From positions 7,130,001 through 7,194,000 of the forward strand of contig NC_052111.1 of NCBI RefSeq assembly GCF_012273895.1: 64,000 nt of DNA, given 5' to 3'. A program made the position numbers and the translations under genes. The notes beneath the pieces were generated by a model. It was not told where the DNA came from. It ran no database searches and was given only the letters and a program-made list of their open reading frames with translations. Shown piece by piece: positions 50,345 through 61,455 of the stretch (the stretch's first letter is position 1; the number at the start of each line of letters is the position of its first letter). This DNA is from Zerene cesonia. Taxonomy: Eukaryota; Arthropoda; Insecta; Lepidoptera; Pieridae.

Positions 50345-50615
50345 AGTCTATTGTGGGAGTCGAGCATGGTTCGGCACGAAATGGGCCAACTCGCATCGGG
50401 GAAGTACCACACCCCCACAGAAAACCGGCGTGAAATAATAACGTGCTATTGTGTTTTTTTCCTTTTCCTTTCCCTTCCCGGACCATTCCTTTTTTGCAGT
50501 CCCTTAAAAGCGGGCAGCACATTCGCAGAGGTCTGAGCCTCTGCAAATGTCCCTGGGCGGCGGTAATCGCTTACCGTCAGGCGAACCACCAGCTCAGTTG
50601 CCCGCTATGACTTAC
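50345..50615 (-). mobile_element. Lepidopteran SINE-type repeat, copy 3 (longest)
   Basis: On the minus strand it reads from 'cgggcaactgagctggtggt' through 'tcgcctgacggtaagcg', 'gcccagggacatttgcag', 'aggctcagacctctgcg', a 'gggaagggaaagg' purine run, then 'cgccggttttctgtgggg', 'gtggtacttccccgatgcg' and 'gtgccgaaccatgctcg'. It is the most complete of the three copies in the window. It lies about 320 bases beyond the transporter gene's probable poly(A) signal. Confidence 0.7.
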
Positions 50616-50933
50616 AAAAAAATTGTTTGAAAGAAAAGTGACCACTAGCGAAATAAAACTGTATATTGATAAATGTATGTCCGTAAGATATATGATCTCA
50701 AAATTTACAAATCTGATCTATAGTTATCATATAAAAAATACTTCTGATTAACTAACATTGCTTTATATTACCGAAACATCTTCCATTGTATCATAGTTCC
50801 TACTTTTGTGTCCTTAATCAATGTTGACATCTTAATCTGCGTCGATGTCTTATGACACTGATATTTATGTTGACCCAAGATCTCTTCCAATTTCCTTCTA
50901 TTTATCAATATTCTTTCCTATACAATGTACATC

Positions 50934-50939
50934 TTTATT
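50934..50939 (-). terminator. Candidate poly(A) signal of the transporter gene
   Basis: AATAAA on the minus strand, 95 bases after the stop codon at 51034-51036. Confidence 0.45.
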
Positions 50940-51033
50940 TGCTTATTGCTATTAAATATTATCATTATTGTGTTCTCCATAAATTGATAATATATCTATC
51001 TATTATATAGTGTTAACCACCTTAGAGCGGCCG

Positions 51034-54000
51034 CTAAGTGGGAGTGCTATCATCAGAGTGCCAACTTTTCCTCTTATCACGGGTAGCTTCGTCGTAAGTG
51101 GGGGGAGGCGGGATGCTTCCGCTTTTAGTTTTTAAATTTTTTGTTGTTACTAGCTTGTCTTCTTCTGCCTCTTCGGGTATTGAGTCGCGACGTCGGGAAT
51201 CGAATTCGGCAAGAGCTGGCTGGGATATGTTGTTCCGTTGGGTGAGCTTTGGTGCACTATTGGCTAGCTGTAATATTGTATAAAATTAAATAATAAAAAA
51301 AAATAATTAAATAATTTAATTATATAGGTGATATAAACAGTACTGTACTTGTATGGGTATAGTGAGTAATGCGGTGCTAGAGTAAAAGAGGAACCAGTTA
51401 GAATCCTACATTTACTGAGACTTGAAAAAAGTATGATAAGATACGACATTTTTTTTTATTTTGAATAAATTAAACTGTCAATATTCTTTTGACCCCATAA
51501 GAGTATTGACAGTTTAATGCTGTATCAGAAGAAAGCAAAATTAAACGCAGTATAAAAATTAAGAAAATATTACGATTCTATTATTGCTTTTTTTTCTATT
51601 ACTCATTATGTGAAAGAAAATTCTTAAAGATTTTGTAAATGATAGAAAACATGATAGAAGTAAGATTTCAATTATAAAAAGTATAAAATAAAACCTTCTG
51701 AGCCTAAACACGAGTGAAATATCAGATACAAGGTGAAATTAAAAAAGTCATCTGAGTTCTCGTATGACGCAAAAGATCTGATAAATCGACATTTATACAT
51801 TAAATTGATAACAATTATAAGCAGGGTTATAAATTTTCGCTAAGAGCAAGATAAAGAGCGTAAATATCAATATCAAAATCACAGTAAGATTGCGTTTAAT
51901 ATTTAGATACGGGGTTTTAAACAATATCTCTTACGAGGTTTCGTTTTGGTTTAGTAAATAAAAAAAAAATCTAAGGAGAAATAACCAAAATTAGTACTAC
52001 ATTATTGAATATTTAAGAAATCTACAAATTAAAGTAAAAATAAATCTAGAAAGTTAGAGTTAAATTATTTTATATAAAATAAAACTGAATTAACGGTTCT
52101 TGCGAATACTAAAAGCAGAAAAAGAGGAGATAATCAAAGAGGACACCGTCTACGACTAAAGACATAATGATAGCAATCTTTCAATTGAACGATAGCGAAT
52201 TAGCATGTATGTAAATTATTGTTTGAGTGATCAATGGCATCACACTTCCTGATAAAGGTTTACCTATGCTTGGCTTCACTACCGCCTCTAAATAGATTGA
52301 GTAATTGATTCGGATGCGCAATTACAAAGATACATCATATAAAGACCCTTTAGAAGTGATCCTTTGACCGTTCTTTTTGATCAGATACGTTTATGAAATA
52401 TCTTTCTTTTAATATCTTACTTCTCTGACTGAGAACTTACTTATTTTCATATAGATTGTGCTCAATTATGTTTGTTGCTAAAGAGAGAATTACTTAAGAA
52501 TAAATGTTCCTCGAAATATTTCTTAAATGTATTTTTCCATTAAACTCTACAAAGTCTACAAAATCTAAATATCCCTAATAGGGGTGTACAACATCAATTC
52601 TACCTTATAAGGATGGTGCGTAGTTCTATTCGACAGAACAGGGTTAGAAATATGTCCCTTGGCCTGCTGGTGCGTTATCTCAAGCGCTGAACGCAGCAGG
52701 TCCACCTTGGAAGCAGAACCCTGGGGTGTCTTTGGCGATATCTCAATATTGCTGCAGCGTCTTTGGCTGTTGCTTCCACTTCTACTTCTGCATAGTTCAT
52801 TGATGTCTCCCTGAGAGAGCTGAAGTGAAAGGTGAAGTTCTTGGTCTGAGTTGCATCGGTGATAAAATGTTAATGTTATTTACGTAGCTAGACGTTTACC
52901 CAAGCTATAGAGTTTTATGTGAAATATCTAGAATCGTACTTTATTGATTTACACATCGTATAAACATTTTCACCCCTGACCTCTGACGACACATTTTGTT
53001 TTTCCTATAAGTTTCAGTTCTCATATAAATATAAAATAGAGAGGTAACATAATCAAAAGCACAACAAAATAAAATTTCCATTACTTTTATTATAATTTAA
53101 GTTGAGTTTCATTCGCAGCACACGTAAATATATATCTATTGTATCATTATATATTAATTGAATGAAAAAACCAAATTGTTTACCCTAGCACGAGATCCTC
53201 TGGACAAGGAATGCAGTGAGCCAAGCGGGTTGAAACGAGTGATCATGTGGAGTCTTTCCAGCGACACCATTGTTTCAGCGTCCTTGCGAAGCGGTTCACC
53301 GTTCAGCTTGTCTCCTTCACCACTTTCTGGAAGTTAGGTATCGCAGCGTGAGGATAATATTTATATGTAGTAAGATTTACCAAAACAATATAAACTTTCT
53401 AACAATTTCTTTTTTCAAAACAACTAGAAAAAACATGAATCATTCATTAATTTCATATCTCTTGTAAAACCCCATTTCAAATATGAATTTGACTTAGGTT
53501 TCTCGTTCTCAATAAAAGCGTTTTCGTAATTTTATTTAGCAGTAATTCATTAACTACCTGTATCTGGTTCAGAAATATCCGGTATTCCCTTCATGTTTAT
53601 GTTTCGTAGCCAGAAATAATGCAGCAACCCATACAATACACCACCGAGGAAAGCTATCAAGCCCATGTACCGGAAGGCCTCACGTGTACCCAAAGATGCT
53701 ATAAGTAGACCACCACCGAAGCTTCCACTGCCTCGTCCTGAAAATATGCGTAATGTAAATAGTGATGAAGACCGATAAATTCGTTAAAATTGTCAGTAGG
53801 ATATAAATATTGTATGGTTAGCTATGAAATTTATATCTTCAGAATGGATAATATCTTTCAAACCATATTGTATGTATTAAATGTCTTATAAGATACATTT
53901 TTTTTCTCGGTCACTAATGAATAGTATTATATATAATTGCACTATTAATGCAAAGCTGAAGGTTTATTTGTTTGCTTGTTTGGTCACGTTTTTCTCAGAA

Positions 54001-57000
54001 ACTACTGGATTTCAAAAATTTTTTCACTGATGGATAAATACGTGATCCATTAGTGCTAAAAGCTATATATGTACCACGGGCGATGCCGAAGCGGACCGCT
54101 AGTATTATATAATGTAGATGCTTGTAAAATACATATTTTAAGTCTTAGATGTTTGTAACATTAAAGTTATGAATTACAAAAATGTATTTTCATATATATT
54201 TATTTAGATCTTACCAAGACTAAAATGCGCCATCCCAAGAACACCTATAAGCGTAGCCAATAAACTCTTTGGAGCCAACATCGCGCAATACGTAGCTGCT
54301 GCCACCCACATCAGATGCACTGACAAAGACTCCATGGCTTCGAAGGGAAAACACCACCAAGAATCTCTGGAAATTGACCAAGTCGAAGCCAATATGGGTG
54401 ATATTTACACTAATATGATATAGTGGAAAGAACAGCTCTATCCATGAATTCTTACCAACCCGTCAACTCGGACGAAGGGAAAACATCTAGTAATCTAAAA
54501 TATACTATAAGTCATTACAAGGTAAATGTTAGCTAAAATATCTTTATCTATTCTTTTAAAGAAATGTTTGCAAATTATGCACGATATTTTAAATTATTTT
54601 TATCGAATCCTAAATGGTATAAACTCTAGTAAACATTGCCACCTTACTCTAGTTTATTTTCAGCTTTACAGAGATATAAAAGTTAGATAACGAATCGCTC
54701 CTCTGTAATTTGGCGAAAAACTTGTGCATTTAAACAAAAGCAAATTTAAAAGAAGAAGAAGAGGAAAGAAAGAAACTTTTAACTTCTGATTCAATTCCAA
54801 TTTAAATGAGGACATTTTTAATCAAGTCTTCACACGTGTTACGATGCATTGCAGTTACACATTCGTCCTCTTACATCAAAACAACATTTGTCGAGGCAAC
54901 CTATTTACGAGGATTGTCAAGTTTATGAGCACAAAGTCGTGTAGGTGTAACACTTACATTCAATTCAAAACGCATTATAAAGACCGTGGATTGTGCTACC
55001 GGAGTTTTGAGATTTTTCTTAGAGCCATATCAGAGTATACAGCGACGCTGTTTAATACGGAAATTGTAATAAAAACCTTATAAATTATACGCTTTGATTT
55101 GACAAAAGCAAAAACGTTCCTTATGAAATTCTCTAGATATGTAACACAAATAATAGTTAATTAGTTTATATTGTTTGGTTAAATTTTGAATCATACACAG
55201 GAACAAAGATTAGATCTTAATTATGCACAATACTTTCTAAGAATACCATTGAGATATCATGACCATCAACATTTACTTAATTGGATAGTATACATCCTAA
55301 CTTTATCAGATAAGAAGCTATTGTTATGTCATTAACTGTTATATGATCCTTAACAATGTAAACAGCCCTCAAGAGTCCTAGACAACATGTTAAGTGTTTA
55401 TTTTGTGTTAACCGTTCTGAGCAATCATCGGAATTTTCTGTAGCATTATCTACTTCAGCAGTCAGTAATCAAGACAACATTTTCAAGAACAATCTTAGAG
55501 TTACGCGCTTCGATTATGAAAAGCCTTGCTTAATCTTTTCTTAAATATTCTTGTGCTTTTCCTTTCTTTAAAGCCCAAGTCAGATACAATTAACATTATG
55601 TTTTTAAAGACAAACTTTTAACTCCCTAAGAACATAACGCTCAAACAACATGTTTACCAACATAGAACAGCATATCAAATCAACTTACTCAATAAATGAG
55701 TAGCCCACGAGTCTCGCCGCGTGGGAAAAGAATGCAACGACGATGACATTCACATGACCAATCCTGGAGGTGATCGCGTCCGCGCCATACAGGAACGGGA
55801 TGCTGCTGAGTGTTCCCACCGTCACTGTTATACCTGGATAACGTTAATCGCCTTAATGGATGAATTGTAACCGGATATCTCATTATGACCGTATCAAATT
55901 GAATTAGGCGTTTTTGGCGTTTTTATTGTTCGTTATGTCTCCTGCTTTACAAGTGTATGGTTATCAACAGTATTATGGTATTAGATTGAAACAATGATGC
56001 AAATTTGTGTGCTTGATCAGTCATTATTTATGAGGAGGTTAATTAATGCGATTGGTGTTTTTATTCAATGGAAAATCTATCCTAAAATTATGTCTTTGCA
56101 GTTTGAATGAAACTATAAAAGTGATACGATGACTCAGTTTAATTGTAGGCCATAAAAGCAAAATATAGATAAGAGTTTTCATTAAGATGAATGGAGCCCT
56201 AAAAGTTGAATAAGACTTAGTATTAGATAAAACTTACCAAGTAAAAAGTTAGGCGCCCCCAATTCCTTTAAATATAAAAACAAATACGACTCTATGAAGC
56301 CCCAGAAGTTTCCGAGAGCGAATAGGAAAAATATGAATATGATTATATGAGGCATCTTGATTATATTAACAAGATCGTGCAACAAGTTGTCCGCAGGCAA
56401 TTTCGCCCCCAAGGGCATAGCAGCAACCGTCACTGCTGATATTAATAATAATACATCATATGTATAGAATGCAGCCGAATAATCAGTATAACCTGAAACA
56501 AACCGGCGTACACAATGAGTAAACACAATTAACACGTGTAATCGTATTAAATCAACATTTCAAAACTACGATACATACCGACTTGTTTACTCCTCATATC
56601 TATAAGCATACCAGTGATAGGTGAAAATATCGCCATGCCAATGCTAGAAAACAACCTTTCTCGGCCAAAATCACCACCGTACTTCTGTATCATTGTCAGA
56701 GCTATTGGATCCATTATAGTCACACCAGCAGATAACATAATCGTGCCCATAAAACGTAAGAAAAAGTATATGTAGAAAGTTTTATCATCGCTCTCCTTAT
56801 AGTCGGGAGGGCAAACATCCGGACCGCCTTTTCTGTAAATCAATCGAGTTTGATTATGATAATACATTGCTTGTAAATATTGAGCTTTATCGGTCAATAA
56901 ATAATGTTATTGATATCTAGTTAATACCTATATACTTGAAATTAGCTGTTTTTATGCGATAGCAAAGCACATTAATGAAAATAAGCAAAATTAGATCCGG

Positions 57001-59619
57001 GGAACTTTACTATTATTATAAATATTTACCTGAATTCACATTTTTGTACCATACAATCTGCTGAGAGATTTTCTAGTCTTTGCTTTGAAAGCTTTGTCAT
57101 ATTGTGTAACATAACGAGGCCGCCGCATCTCAAATCTTCTTTATCGAGAGCTGTTATGTTAACCCGTTGTGAGAGAAGTAGTTTTTCCCCAAATCTTGAT
57201 CTAAAGTCGGTAACAGTGTCATTGTCATCCTAAAATTTATCATTTATTAAGATTACATCTTAATGTTCGTTTAATTAATTATTCGAAATATTTAAGTGTC
57301 CATATTAAGTTCATAACTAGTATTAAATAACAAACATATTTTATCAGTGAATAACATTTACCAATGTATCTTTTTATTTATCAATAATGATTAAATTACC
57401 CGTTCCATTTCTATGCCAAGTTGTTCTTTGGGCTCTCCCAAGTCATCATGGACTTCGATGAGGAAAAAGGCTGCATCGTTATATTCTTCATCATCGGTTG
57501 AATTTAGATAACTGTGTCGAATAATATTATTATGTTATTTTACAATACATTGATTTATTTTTTGTTATTATTTGCGTTATGAAATCTTGAATATTATATC
57601 AGCTCCCACTATAAAAGGAATAGCATATTTGCATAACACATGTATTTCACTGGTATATTTTGTTTATATTTACTTACGTCTACTAGTGATTAATTTTTAA
57701 CTAGACCAAGTAGTCATTTTACATAAATTGAATCTAGTACTTCTGAACCGCTAACCTTTTTATTTATAATTGTAAAATGGATAAGTCTAATGATGCAATT
57801 CGCTTAAAATATACAACTTAGGTTAATAAAATTCTATCTACAGTATCATTACAAATTGATGAATAAATATCATTATATCCTATTTGTTCTTCTCGTAGGT
57901 ACGATATTTCTATCACGCTTATATTTTTTGATAAGCAATAAAATATTATTAAGAATAATTCACAATTTTGTTGAAAACTTCCTTCACAAAAACAATACAA
58001 ACGTCGTAAAGATATTGGTTCGTTTGCATATTTGCGTTTAAAGATCGCAAAATCTCAAAGGCTTCCAGGAAGGCTTAACAGTCGTAAAACTGTGTGATAT
58101 TGTTTTCAGTTGTTTACACGTATAGTACCTATTACTTACCATTGCAGTGACGTCATACGTTACCTGGTATTGGATAAGTTCGGTGGATGAATTTTGTGTG
58201 CGATTGGAAAATCTATTTCGTTCTTGACATCTGTTGGTGCGCTGGTGGGACTCGTCTCCGTTATCATACAGTGATCTAGACATCGATCTAGTACGAAATC
58301 CACTTGTTCATCTTCGTCTGGACATTCTCTACTCGGACATGGACTCCACCAAATCTACGATTACATTGTTATTTACAAACAGCAAGCAGTGAAACAATCA
58401 GCAACAAACAATGAGTATCATTCGAACATTTCATTGTTATAAATATACATGCTTATCTATTTCTAAAAGTGGATATTACGAGTGATAATTAAGAACAAAG
58501 AATCAGCATTCAGCCTCTGCCGATACAGTAATCTTTAAACGCACTTGAAACAGAATGCGCACCAATGTCAAAGATGTATCTAACATCGCATTATCATGCG
58601 ACAGTCTAATGTGTATATATTTAGCTCTATTATCTTAACGATTCAGTGAGTCCCGCTGTGACACTACTGGTTAATCTGCGCTGGGGCCGGATGAAGTCGA
58701 TTTGCTCGAATTCTTAGAGGACAGGAGCTAAGTTTGTGACTGTGTAACGAGGGCTAATCTAGCGATGCTTTAGATATTGTTCTACAATTTTACAATACTT
58801 TTGAAAATTTTCTATAACTACCTCAACGGTTTCTTTAATCGGATGTCTCATTACGTATGCGGACGGCATCACTCCAGGAGTTTCTTGATGAGGTATCAAG
58901 AGTAGCGAATGATGAAAAGCAGCATTCAAAATAAGGGCCGTTATTACAACTGGCTTATATTCTCCGAAACGATCCACTAAAAATCCTAGAATAAAAATTA
59001 TCATCTACAATTTCAGGTAATCATTGCAACACTCTTTCAGAAATCTCACTTACCAGTTATCGGAGGGCTTAAAAATGTAGTAAACGGTAATGCTAAATAC
59101 ACAAAAGAAATTTCTGGCACGGTCAAACCTATACTTTGCATATGTATAGTCAGATACGGAAGAAGAGATGCAGTTGCGCCGTACATCACAAAAAGAGTCA
59201 CTTTCAACATAATAAGGTTGGGATTTATCCGCAAGGAGAGAATAAGCCTCCGAAAGCATCCCGGATCCTTCTCGCTGTCGTCGTCCATGCTGGTATCGTC
59301 TTCGCTGTGCTTCTTGGAGATGTCATCACACGACTTAGCCATATCTAGTGCACACGTTTTCACATTTTCATAACTCAGTTTCTGTGTTGGTACGCGAGCT
59401 ATATCTTATCGACTGGCGCATGGATCGCCGGAAAGGTTGTCGTCTGTGACGGTTATTTATTTAAGGATTGCGATGTGGCTCGGTGGCAGCGGGAGGCCAA
59501 GAGGGTCCCGTGCTCCCGACTGCGGAGCGGACAGGCATCAGCGGACGTCGCAAGACGCCAATTTACAAATAATAGCAAATTACCTTCGTTAAAGAAGTGT
59601 CACGGCGATTGGTGGACAT
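51034..59619 (-). CDS. MFSD6-like major facilitator superfamily membrane protein
   Basis: Fourteen minus-strand exons: 59619-59584, 59381-59054, 58985-58822, 58354-58164, 57511-57400, 57229-57030, 56832-56579, 56492-56238, 55833-55689, 54366-54215, 53737-53558, 53326-53184, 52819-52604 and 51267-51034. All junctions are GT-AG and in phase, giving 869 residues. Features are an acidic cytosolic N-terminus, a first membrane segment at about 68-92, and the MFS-type loop GFLVDRFGEYKP (122-133). A WWSPCPSREC (178-187) opens a long variable loop, more helices run from about 355 to 655, and SWWCFPFE and GRGSGS (613-618) follow; these match the MFSD6/MFS_1_like family by recall. The C-terminal tail is Ser/Arg-rich and ends with PPPPTY, a PPxY WW-domain ligand (847-850). 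A later Met at 59342 would give 844 residues. The family is integral membrane; the substrate is not established from sequence. Confidence 0.9.
51469..51518. repeat. Near-perfect 20-bp hairpin in the last transporter intron
   Basis: The left arm 51469-51488 and right arm 51499-51518 are reverse complements with one mismatch, around a 10-base loop. The flanks are A/T runs. It may be a compact inverted repeat of a mobile element, or a structured RNA element in the final intron. The stem is too short for a usual insect pre-miRNA, and no known mature miRNA was recognised. Confidence 0.55.
53954..54105 (+). mobile_element. Non-LTR 3'-end remnant in a transporter intron
   Basis: The words gctgaaggtttatttgtttgc, 'tctcagaaactactgg', 'acgtgatccattagtgc' and 'cgggcgatgccgaagcgg', ending CGCTAGT, are a typical lepidopteran RTE-type 3' end. 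It lies in the intron between exons 10 and 11, on the strand opposite to the gene. Confidence 0.65.
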
Positions 59620-61455
59620 GTTGGCTAAATCGACTCGTGATTTGAAGACCTTGCGGATAATAACCGGGGTCAGGGCGCTCCTGGTTAGATCTTAGTTCCC
59701 GAAGTACGAGCATACATAGCGAATTACTGCAAAACTTCTCCGTGATTTTTGCTGTGAGTGTAAGTTCATTTCATTTTATTATTGTATAAAAAAACTTTTT
59801 AGATCATTAAAAATACATTATTTTCTAAAATACCTAAACCTTTTCATATCACAAAATGAATAATAATAATAAATGTACCTTAGATGTGTTCATATTTTTA
59901 TTCATAAAACCTCTTGATATGATGTGAATCAATATTGATTCAATAATGAGATGTAATTGTATTTCTTATATTTATAAATGTAATCGTTCATAATAATTTA
60001 GTTTAATGGGTTTTGAATATAATTGGTATCTAATATTTTCTAATTATTGTAAATTTAAAAATATGGAATAACTAATTAGAAAGTAGAAACACATAGAATA
60101 GAATAGAAAACAATTAATTCCAATAAATACACAAAACAATATATCAACACAGATAGGATTCCTATAACTAAAACATACATAATATACATAATTAGGTAAA
60201 ATAAAATTTATTTATATGTCTGTGTCACCTTAGGAAAAAGAATTACTGACTTATTATAATGGTTACAGTGCATAGAATGGATTTGACATTATAAAACGTG
60301 AATACTAAGTAATATTTTGTACAGTTTTTTATTCATGCAATTACATAACATAGGTACGCAGATTTTATTTAAATATGTCTTAGAGAATGGCATGATATTA
60401 TTATGCTAAAAAAACGTAACGTTTTTGGTTGTTCTTCATTGAAATTAAATATATAATAACAATCGTAATTATAATTCCACATTGTTATTTCTCGTTAAAT
60501 AAAAATAGGTACATTGCGGAATATCATATTAATATCAATGCTTAGATGACTACAGTTATGATAATGAACAAGATAAGATAAATATGAATAAAATTGAATG
60601 AGAATCAAACAGACATAACTTATATTAAAAGATAATTAAAATAAGCATTAATTACCTATTTTTTTGTCTTTACTTTAATTCTATTCTTTATGGACTTTGT
60701 ATTTCATGCCATCTACACACAGTATTGAAAAACAACTTCAGTGATATCAAAACAGCAAGGTGCAGTTTTTAATTCAGCGACATCTTTAGACTGACTTTTA
60801 AAACTACTCTTTCATAATAAAAATGTGTAATAGACAAAAAGAATATCTATTCAGAGATGAATAACAAAATACGATTTTTAATTACTATGCATTTAAAAGT
60901 ATTAAATGATTTTAAGAACTATTAAGAACTATATTATTTAAGAACTATACTATTTATTCCTACAAATACGTCTATTATTTTTTATATTGACATAATTAAT
61001 GACAAAAGCTTATAATAGAATCTAAACAAGATATATTTTATTTTAGAATGTGTATGTGTATCTCCATGTATATTATTAAAACATACAAGCTTAAACCGTA
61101 ATTTGAATGTTCTTACTTGGATTGCATATTAATTCTTGTGCTGACATCTATCAACCATAGACTCACACTGCGCAAAATAGGTCTAGAATATCTGTAGTCT
61201 ACTGCAAATTGTCAACCATAATGCATTGCGCATAAATGGCCGCCATGTTGCTGCCGTCTGAAAGATGTTCACATCTGTGTGTGTTTACTAATGAATTTTA
61301 AGAACTTTAATAGTTAAATTACCGTGTTCGTGAAATTGTGAGTGTACCATGGTTTTATTATACTTATGTTGTTGTGTTTAGAAGTCTGTCAAATGTCTCT
61401 GAGGCCAATAAACAGTGAAATTTTCTTTAGGTAGTCATTCAAGTCGGACGGCATA
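59620..61455. promoter_or_regulatory. Shared upstream region of the transporter and bunched genes
   Basis: The two genes are head to head, with 1.8 kb between start codons. The transporter side (about 59.45-59.75 kb) is GC-richer. The middle is very AT-rich, with nothing recognised. On the bunched side, GGCCGCCATG near 61240 contains GCCAT cores like those bound by YY1/Pho. A short frame (61236-61301) precedes the bunched start. A donor GTGAGT at 61338 and an acceptor ttttctttag ending at 61430 could remove a 93-base leader intron. No strong TATA/initiator pair was found for either gene. Confidence 0.4.

Larger units (their letters stand above)
47977..50930. other. Intergenic DNA between lipocalin 2 and the transporter gene
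   Basis: The lipocalin 2 poly(A) signal AATAAA is at 48205-48210. Beyond it, no gene was recognised. The stretch contains a Helitron-like element (49528-49731), a non-LTR 3' end (50075-50235) and an inverted SINE (50345-50615). A TGACGTCA word near 48.99 kb could be a CREB-type site by chance. The two genes on either side are convergent: lipocalin 2 on + and the transporter on -. Confidence 0.5.

Noticed and set aside
54433..54480. A 34-base exon-like piece on the minus strand with good splice sites, sharing 13 bases with the next transporter exon
   Set aside because: Inserting it breaks the otherwise perfect phase between exons 9 and 10. The sequence (tactag...cttcgtccgagttgacggg) resembles the head of RTE-like repeats, so it is a transposon end.
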